Origin: Pestalotiopsis fici W106-1
Lineage: Eukaryota; Ascomycota; Sordariomycetes; Amphisphaeriales; Sporocadaceae
Direction: 5' to 3'
NCBI RefSeq assembly: GCF_000516985.1
Contig: NW_006917091.1
Coordinates: forward strand, 1,192,977-1,256,976
Length of the DNA stretch: 64,000 nucleotides
Part shown: piece by piece, positions 55,332 to 64,000 of the stretch
How the letters are laid out: each line of letters starts with the position of its first letter
Numbering within the stretch: position 1 is the stretch's first letter
Notes under the pieces: model-generated
What the model saw: only the letters and a program-made list of their open reading frames with translations
The model's database searches: none
What the model was told of the DNA's origin: nothing
Position numbers and translations under genes: made by a program

Positions 55332-57335
55332 TATATCCAGAAACGGAACTAGCTACGTCTACGATACAACCATTATTATAATGGAATAATAGGATACCGC
55401 ATTACAACTTATAAAAACCCTTTAAAAAAAACCAATATTTTATAAACCCGACGAACCCTAAAAATAGCAATAAAAAATAACGCAAAGCTTATTTATATAT
55501 ACCTAATATATAATACCGTAATATAATACGGATATATTAACCTTAATTATAATACGTATTTATAAAATAAAATCCGAAAAGGAATATTTTTTTTTATAAT
55601 ATAATAAAAACGCTATTTATTACTTTTTTTAAAGCGGGAAAAACAAAAAATATAAAAATTAATTATATCGACCCTCGAGGATTTATAATATTTTATATAT
55701 AATTATAAAATCTAAATTAATGCCTAAAAAACGGGGATAAAAAATAGGAAAAATGCCTATATTATAATTGCGAATATTATATAATAAAAAAAATTAAAAT
55801 ATAACACTTTTTTAAAAAATATAAAATAACAAAACGCATTCGCGTTATAACTACCTAACCAAAAAACGATAATACCGAAAATTTAATATAAACTATAAAT
55901 AACGGATATAAACCACCTATATACTTAATAGCTAATTTATTATTATAACTAATTATCGAAATAATAAAAATAAGAAAAACCTATATTAAAATTATTACCA
56001 GCCTATATTTCGTATATTAAAAATATAAAAAGCTTAAAAAGCCCTTTAAAAACGATAAAAAATAAAAAAATACCTTTAATATATAATAAAAAATAAGCAA
56101 ATTATTTAAATAATACGGAAATCGACCCTTATAAGCCAAAAAAAATTTAAGCATACCAAAATAATAAATATATACGGCCGCTAAAACGCGATAAGCTAAT
56201 AAACGAATTAATAAAAATTCGGGAAACGATTACGGGTATTTTTAAAGCAATAAAAATAAACCCCGACTAAAAGATTTATACGTGCCATAAATAGCACTAA
56301 TATTAATAAATATTTTACGATTTAAATTAAAATTATAAACTAAAAAATATAAGCCCTAATAAATATAAAAGCTTAAAAAATTTTTATTTCGCTAGTAATC
56401 GTTAACGCTTTATAAATATTATAAAAGCAAAAAAAACGCTTTACGCACTTAATATTATTAATAAAAAACTTATATTATACGGAAACGGAATAATAAATAT
56501 AAAAATTACGCATATTTAAATTTATATCTAGGACCACGAAAAAAAACTTAAATGCGATATTATAAAAATTACGAATTATAATATTATCTTAAAAATACCC
56601 TAATTCTAAGCGAATAACCTTAAAATTAACTAAAATACCGGCTAATTTTAATAAAATATATTAAAAAAAATTAGCTTTTAAAAAACGCTAAAATAAGCCC
56701 TTAAATAATTTTAAAATATTTAAATTTTATTTTATAACTAAGCATATTAAACCGAAACTCGAAACTAAAATATTAAAAAAATACCAAAAATTTAGCAACC
56801 TATTTAATAAAATATTAAAAATAAAATTACTAAAATATATAAAATATAACCATAAAATACCCTTTTAAAAAAAGAAAAAATTATATTTTATACTAATATA
56901 CTTAATAAAATTTTAGCATAAAAAGGCATTAAAAAAATATTTAGCGGATATATTATAAAAAGGATAGATTATAAAATCTACTTCGCCCGCAGGATATTTA
57001 ATATTTTTCGTACCTAAAAAAAATAAAAACGGGAAACCTAAATAAAGATTTTGCATCGATTACCGCAAATTTAACGATATTACGATTAAAAATTAATACC
57101 CTTTACTTTTAATTAAAAACCTACGTAATAAATTATACGGAGCCTAATAATTTACGGCCTTAAATTTACCTAACGCGTACGGCTTAATATAAATTAAAAA
57201 AAAAGAAAAATAAAAAACCGCTTTCCGTTATAAATACGGATATTTTAAATATAAGGTTATGCCTTTCGGATTAATTAACGCACCCGCAAGCTTTTAGAAT
57301 ATAATTAACGACGTTTTAAGAAAATATTTCGATAA
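55332..57335 (+). mobile_element. Gypsy-type retrotransposon, right part (pol start), RIP-degraded
   Basis: Continuation of the element whose gag ends at 40937. Plus-strand reading through stops gives gypsy reverse transcriptase near 56985-57335: SPAGYLIFFVPKK-like (about 56988-57025), then DYRKFNDITIK, FTALNLPNAYGLI, TAFRYKYGYFKYKVMPFGL and INAPASF, ending in RKYFDN. The expected YLDD motif should come next but is replaced by the start of another element at 57336. Protease should precede this but could not be pinned down. Confidence 0.7.
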
Positions 57336-57428
57336 TATAACGGTTTACCAATAGAACGTTAGGTAATAATTAATATATTATATATTGCTATATAAACTGA
57401 TTTTTGCAAAAGTAAGAATTTAGTGCGA
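57336..57428 (-). repeat. Element 4 left LTR (matched part)
   Basis: The 93 bases that can be matched to the window-end copy. The LTR itself probably extends to about 57.6 kb. Confidence 0.75.
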
Positions 57429-60400
57429 TTATGCTACGCTAATTATATCCAGCTATAACGTTAGCGCTATAATAGCGGTGCGGCATTGCTACGTAATGCC
57501 TATATAAAAGGTTATTATAATTATCTTTTTTTTTAATAATAGCCGACCTGGCTATTAATTTATTTATACCGTATTTACGGGATTAGCGATGCTATAACGA
57601 TAAGGATTTATTTAGCTATTTAATATTATTTTTAGTATTAAAATAATAGCTAAGCTTTTAGCGCTTTTTTTTTATTTTTAATTTTTTTTTCGGTTATTAT
57701 TATATTTCCTTTTTTTAGCTAAAAAAAAACCGCCGCTTTTATATTTTCGTATTATTTTTGCATTTACGTTTATTTTTTTTTGCGTTTATATTTTACCGCT
57801 TTTTTTTTTTTTAATTTAACGCTTTTTTTTCTAATATTACGATACCGAAAAATAACCGCTTTCGCTACGCTAAACGCAAAGCTCGCGTTTAAATAAGATT
57901 TTTCCGCGTTTTACGCTTTTATTTTTTAGGCTATATAAGATATTAGCGTATAATAATTAAAAAATTTTTATCGGCCTTTTTAACGGCCGTTAATTTTTCG
58001 TATTTTTTCGAATTTACCGTAATTTAGCGCTATAAATAATACGTTAAGCGTAACCGCTTTTATAAACAAATAAATTTGCTTTTTCGTATACGCCGCGCTA
58101 TTAGTTATATTATTCGTTATTAACGATTATTTTTTAGGCCGCTATCGGTATAGCCGGTAATATAAACGATATAATTAACGCTTTATAATAAATTAAAAAT
58201 TATTAATAATTTAATTAAAATTAAAATAACGACGCTATCGTTAATAATAAAAGCCGTTACGTTTACGTTTTCCTTAAAAATATTTATTTGCGCGTTATTA
58301 CCGCTTTTTTGCGATTCGCTATAATTTTTAAAGCTAATAAAAAGGCTTACCGTATTAAATATAATTTTATTATTACTAAAAAAAAAATTAAAAATATTTA
58401 TAACGCCTACCGTTTATTCGTAAACGGCCGTTTAGCTAATATTTATGCTAATAGCCTTTATTACCCGGGTTTTATTATTATAAATTTTTTATTTACCTTA
58501 TATTATATTAGCGCGTTATTAACGCTTTATTTATAAGCTTCCGAATTTTTGCGAATTTAAAAAACCGCTTCGTTTATACGCCTAATTTTTAGCGATACCG
58601 GTTATAATAATTAGCTAATAGCTAAAACGGCTTTCCGCGAAAATTACTTATACGCCGCGGGTTTTTTTTTTTAATAAATAAAAAAAGGCTTATAAAAAGT
58701 TTTAGCCTATTAATATTTTAATTAATTAGCCGCCTTTTCGCCTGCGTTTTACGGCGTTATTATTTTATTTTATATAATTAAGTTTATAATTTATATTTTT
58801 GCTATAATAAGCTAATAAAAAACCGTTATTACGCTAATAATACGCGTAGGTTTTACTATTATTTTATTTTTTATTCGCTAAGCCTTTTAGCTATAAAAAT
58901 ATCCGTTTTTTGCCGTATTATAAATTTTTATAAATATTTTTTTATAATATTGCTTTTATTATAATTTCCGGGGTCGCCCCTGTTTTCGCTTTTATAATAT
59001 TAGTATTTTATTTTTTTTATTTTTAGGTTACGGCTTTTTATCGCCTTTTTTTTAAGATTTTCGGCGGGCTATTTTTCCGAATTATTCGATTTTTTTAGGC
59101 GTTTTTTATATTATTTATTAATATTTATTAGTTATATTTTAAAGGCTATTTTATTTATTTTATAAAATATTAGGTTTCGCTTTATTTTACCTTTTAGTTT
59201 AGTATTTTTTTTATTTTTTATTTATTTTTTAAGTTTTTTAAATTTAGTATTTAAAAGGAATAGGCTAAATCTTTTTTTTTTTAATTTTTAAGGCTTTAAT
59301 AAAATAATAAGGAATATATTATAAAATAACCGGTATTTATTAAATAATACTAACCGATATACCGACGATTTAATTAGTTTTAATACCTAAAAAGGGCTTA
59401 TAAATTTAGGTATTAGTTTATCGCTTTTTTTCGTTTTAATATTTTTAATAAATAATGCTATTATATTATTTATCCGGAATTATATAAGGGTATAGCGCTT
59501 ATTATAATATTTTTTTTATATTTTAATAGCTTTTCGCTATTAAACCTTTATTTTTTTTTTAGCTTTATATAGCTTATATATTTTATCCATTATAACCGGC
59601 ACTTTTTTTTCGGGGACGTCGATTTTAGCGTTTATCCGCAACTATAAGTAATATTTATATAATATAAAAAAAAATATCGTTTCCGTCGTTAAACTTTTAA
59701 TATTATTTATAATATATTCCGCCTTTACTAATAATTAAAACTAATATATTTAATTATTATTAACGAAATATTATAAATACGTTTTAAATATTTAATTTAT
59801 TTTATTTATTTATTTATTTATTTAAAAATAATATATTATCGATAATTTTTTTTTAATTTTAAAATAAAAATATAACGCTAATTAAAAATTATTTATAAAT
59901 AGGCTTTTTTTATCGGATATAATACTTTTAAATGCCTTAAAATATAGCTTAATTTTTTTATAAATAAATTTTGCAAATTAAATTACGGTAATTAAAATAT
60001 TAATTAATAAAAATTTATTTATTTTTATATATTTATCGATTATAATAAAAATCGTATTATATTACTTTTTATTTATTTTTATTTTTAAAAATCCTATAAT
60101 AAAATCTATATTAATCTTTTGCTAAGGTCCTTATAATAAAAATAGCGATTTTAACTTTTTATAAAATCAATATTTTCGCGTTTTTAATTTTTAATATTAA
60201 TTATAAGTTTATATTTATTTTTTTATATTATTATATATATTTTTTTAAAAATACCGTCGACGTATTAGCTTTTAGGTACGGCTAATACCAAAATAGCCGG
60301 CTAACGGGTCGTTATAATATAAATTAAAAATCGAATTTTTTAAACCTTTATCGTTTAGGATATAAATTATATTTTTAAAAAAAACGAAACTTTTAAAATT

Positions 60401-63400
60401 TAATATTTATGCTTTATTTTTAACCTTTTAAGTCGGGCTTTTTAAAGCGGCGCGAAACCGGCGCATTTTTAGGTTTTTTTTTTGCGTTTTACGGATTAAT
60501 TTTAGGAATTCGGTAAAATTTTTATTTTTATAAACCTTTATTTTTTTAAGGCTTTTTAAGCCGTTTTATAATTTACGACTATTTATATATTTATAAGCTA
60601 TTATACCGCGGTTACGGAAATATTATCGTATATAACGGGATTAAAAGCAACGCTTTATACCGCGGCTATTTTAGCTTATAAATCGTATAAATATTTTATT
60701 TTTGCTAGCTTTTCGCTAATATAATTAGGTTTTTTCGACGGCGTATTTATAAAATTGCTTTTTTTATTACGGTGCTTAATTATAAAATTAAAAAAAAAAT
60801 AAAAATATATATTATTTAGCTTATTTACTATTAAGCTATTTTAAGCTTATAAAGCTTTATAAATTCGCGTAATTTATTATTATTTTTATTTAATAATTCG
60901 CTTTTTATAAATAATAACGCTAATATTTAAATAATTTTATAATTATTATTATTTTTTTTATTTAAAATATTATAATTTAATTTAGCTTTAGCTTTTAATT
61001 TTTTTAATTAGAAAATAATAAAATATTATACGCTGATATTATTTAATTATAAAATAATCCCCGAAAAGGCAAAATCTAATATATCGGTTTTTAAGCGAAT
61101 TAATCGCGCTAGGTTAAAATAACGTAATAGCGGCGCCGTTTAAAAAGCAAATTTAAAGCTTTCGAAAATAGCCTTTATTATATTATTAAGCTTAATTTAT
61201 CCCGGTTTCTTTCCGTTTTCTATCTTTTTTAGCAAATCGTTTAAAGGTTTCGTAATACGTAAATATTTTTTTATAAACCGTCGATAAAAATTATAAAATC
61301 CGAAAAATATTTAAATATTATAATAATTTTAAAGGCGCGGCTATATTAAAATAATAGCGATATATACGGGATTTATAAAAATTCCTTTTATAAATATAAT
61401 AAATTTAAGGAATTTTATATAATTTTAATAAAACGTATATTTAAAAGGTTTAGCGTAAAGCTTTATTTACCGTAATTTTTCTAATACGGCCCAAAGGTCC
61501 TTAATATAATCCTTTTTAATTTTCGAAAAAATTAAAATATTATTAAAATACGCAATATATATAGTATTTAATAAACCGTATAGCGATTTATAAATATAAT
61601 TTTAAAAAATAGCCGGAGCATTAGTTAAGCTAAAAAATATTATTATATATTTATAATAGCCGTAGCGCGTGCGAAACGCCGTTTTTTATTTATTTATTTT
61701 TTTAATTTTTACGCGGTAATAAGCGTTTTTAATATTAATTTTAAAAAAAAATTTCGCGTTTATTATTTAGTCGAATATTTTTATAATTAAAGGTAATAAA
61801 TATCGATTTTTAATAATTACCTAGTTTAATCCTTTATAATTAATATAAAATTGCAAAAAGCTATTTTTTTTAATATAAATAAAATCGGGGCATTAGCTAG
61901 GCTAGTAAATTTTCGGATTTATTTTAGCTCGAGGTTTTTTATAAAATATTTTTATAACGTTTATAATTTGTTTTAGGTTAAAAGGTAAATAAGCTTATAT
62001 AATGGCGTTTCGCCGGATAAAAGGTTAATTATATAATTTGTTTTTCGATTAAAAGGAAAGGTTTTTGTTTTATCGGGGTTAAATACGTTTAAATAGGATA
62101 ATAGCTTTAAAAAGACTTTATTATTTTATTATCCGTTATTTTAGCTAAACGGGTTTTATTTTAAAAGCGCTACGATAGCAAAAATTTAGGCTGTTTTTTT
62201 AAATTTTCGAGTAAATTTTTTAAATATTAAAAAATATAATTCGTTAATAGCGATTTTATAAAATTAACGGTTTGTTTTTAAATTAAAAATAATTTTATAT
62301 TTTTTAACGTAAATTAGGATAATAAAATAGGATTATTTTCGGGTTTTAAATCTCGGTCGATAATAATATAATATTATATAAATTTGCGTATAATACGTTA
62401 ATAATTAATAGTTTATATTTGCATTTTATATATTTCGTAAATCGGATACGTTAAATTACCTACCGCTTTTAATACCGGTGCTTTATTTTTAATTTGCTTT
62501 AATCCCGCTTATTTTGCGAAAATACGGCTAATATAATTTATTTTTATATAAATATTTAAATCGGTAAACGTTATTATATTTTAATTTTTTAAAATAATAA
62601 TAAAAATATAAAAATAGGTTATTATTAAAAAAGGCCTTAACGTTTAAGGATTATTATTAGGGCTTAGGCTTTTCCCCGGCTTTATTTTTTAAATAATCCG
62701 CTGCTTTTTTGCCTGTTATTTTTTATTGCTTCGATTTACGGCGTAAGGCATTTATTTAATAAATAAATATTATTTTTATAAATATAATAGGTAAATATAC
62801 GTTTTTTAGAATTAACGGGGTTTTTTGTTAAGCTTTCGTTTTTAAATTTTAAATTTAGGCTTTAAATATAATTAGGACGGTTTTGCTTATTCGAATTATT
62901 ATAAAAGCTTTTATAATTATTTTTTAATAAGTAACCGCTTTGCCGTTATTGCTTATTTCCTTAATAATTAACGGGTTAATCGTTATCGCGCTTCTTTTTT
63001 TTAGCGATTTTAATTTACGAATTTTAATAACTTTAAATTTATGCTATTATATTAATTCGCTATTAAGGCTTTATTTTAGCGTAAATATTAAAATATATTT
63101 AAAAATTTTCGGCTAATTTTAATTAAAACGCGTAAACTTAGGTTTTTTTGCTTTATTAAGGAAATTAGCTTTCGAAATTATTAAAATAAATATCGAAATT
63201 ACAAGGAAATTAATTCGATTATTAGGATGCTTTTTTGTATATAGCTATAATTTTATAAATTTAGTTTTTTATATTCCGTAAAATAAAAAGCGTTTATTTA
63301 AAGAATTTTAGAAAATTATAATAAAGTTTATTACGTAATTTTTCCGTTTCGACGGTATTTATATAGCGACGCTAAAAAAATTTATAATTTCCGTTTATTT

Positions 63401-63907
63401 TATCGAAAATATAAAGGATTTTTTATCGGTTTTTGCGGAATTTTTTCGAGGCTTTTATATAAGCTAAATCGAGGTTATTAAACTAGTTTTTTCGTTATCG
63501 AAAATTCTAAAAGGTTTTAAAAATCGGGATATTAGTGGTTTTAAGGTTTTTTTTATTATTTAAAAAAAATAAAAAAAAATTATTTTATCGTCGGTAATTA
63601 CCGTAGCTTTCGCTATCGCCGCGGTTAAACCTTTTTATTTTATTAAGGCTTAAAGCACGGAAAAGTTTTTTTTATTATTCCTTTAAACGTTATAATCGCT
63701 TAAAACGCTCGATAATTTTCGAAATTTAATCGATTTAATCTAAAATTATTAGGTTTAGTGCTAAAGGTTTTAGTCCCGAGGCCTTTTAATTAGGAGCGGG
63801 ATTTTCGCCTGATTATAGCGTAACCGTTACGCTTTTTTCGCGCGTTACGCTCGATTTTATTACTAAAAATATTTTTTATTAAATAACGTATAAAAAAAAA
63901 TTAAAAT

Positions 63908-64000
63908 TATAACGGTTTATTAATAAAACGTTAGGTAATAATTAATATATTATATATTGTTATATAAATTAATTTTTGCAAAAGCAAAAATTTAATGCGA
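63908..64000 (-). repeat. Element 4 right LTR (start only)
   Basis: Matches 57336-57428 with no length difference and only transitions. Cut by the window end. Confidence 0.75.

Larger units (their letters stand above)
57336..64000 (-). mobile_element. Gypsy-type retrotransposon (element 4), minus strand, runs off the window
   Basis: The 93 bases at 57336-57428 recur at 63908-64000 with transitions only (start TATAACGGTTTA, probably originally TGTAACGG), so they are the beginnings of its two LTRs, 6572 bp apart. The minus strand near 61690-61580 reads TAFRTRYGYYKYI...SLTNAPAIF, a gypsy reverse-transcriptase block, which sets the orientation. Gag is expected towards 63 kb and integrase towards 59-60 kb. 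The right LTR continues beyond the window, so LTR length and target duplication (left flank GATAA) cannot be tested. About 57.6-59 kb is not assigned to a domain. Confidence 0.75.

Noticed and set aside
40933..55336. Target-site duplication for element 1
   Set aside because: Left flank AGGTA and right flank TATAT differ at more positions than RIP transitions can explain.
58288..58536. 82-codon open frame in the AT-rich block
   Set aside because: Plus-strand frame inside a minus-strand gypsy element, very rich in Ile, Tyr, Asn and Lys. Expected by chance in AT-rich DNA where stops happen to be missing; no domain.

Overview
The window looks like part of a chromosome from a filamentous ascomycete, probably a Sordariomycete of the Hypocreales type. 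Reasons: genes on both strands carry many short GT-AG introns (about 48-115 nt, usually with a CTGAC/CTAAC-like branch site); the families are typically fungal (HET domain, Zn2Cys6 regulator, 2EXR, Def1, Mug190-like C2/SMP protein, OPT transporter); and the last 25 kb is an AT-rich block of retrotransposons whose LTR copies differ essentially by C-to-T and G-to-A transitions, as repeat-induced point mutation (RIP) produces. The species cannot be fixed from sequence alone.

Layout, 1-38.9 kb (normal base composition, gene-bearing). Two paralogous three-finger C2H2 proteins (855-1412 and 2884-4178, +) are followed by a possible nitrogen-use module: an amino-acid permease (4606-6839, -), a membrane-anchored haem-dependent oxidative N-demethylase (DUF3445) homologue (7496-9230, +) and a Zn2Cys6 regulator (9872-11454, +). 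The divergent promoter of the first two holds three identical 14-bp GATA-type boxes and a 16-bp inverted repeat. Then come a C-terminally short HET protein (11607-12299, -), a Mug190-like lipid-transfer protein (12892-16898, -), a D-2-hydroxyacid dehydrogenase (19056-20264, +), the RNA polymerase II degradation factor Def1 (20830-23853, -), an unrecognised single-exon protein (25761-26963, +), two 2EXR proteins in tandem (27601-28554 and 29140-30015, -), a two-membrane-segment kelch protein (30540-33227, -) and an OPT oligopeptide transporter (36184-38924, +) that loses its C-terminus at the edge of the AT-rich block.

Layout, about 38.9-64 kb (AT-rich retrotransposon nest). A forward gypsy-type element has its gag at about 39.0-40.9 kb and its reverse transcriptase at 55.3-57.3 kb. 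It is split by a reverse-strand Ty1/copia element (40938-55331, 617-bp LTRs). That element is itself split by a forward copia element (41795-49894, 221-bp LTRs, CCTTT target duplication) and, in its right LTR, by an unmutated 233-bp solo LTR (54991-55223, GTTAT duplication). A further reverse-strand gypsy element starts at 57336 and runs off the window. The insertion order can be read from this nesting. No tRNA, rRNA or CRISPR array was recognised.

Exon boundaries were inferred by eye from splice consensus, reading phase and family conservation. Where phase alone did not decide, the choice is noted in the entry.
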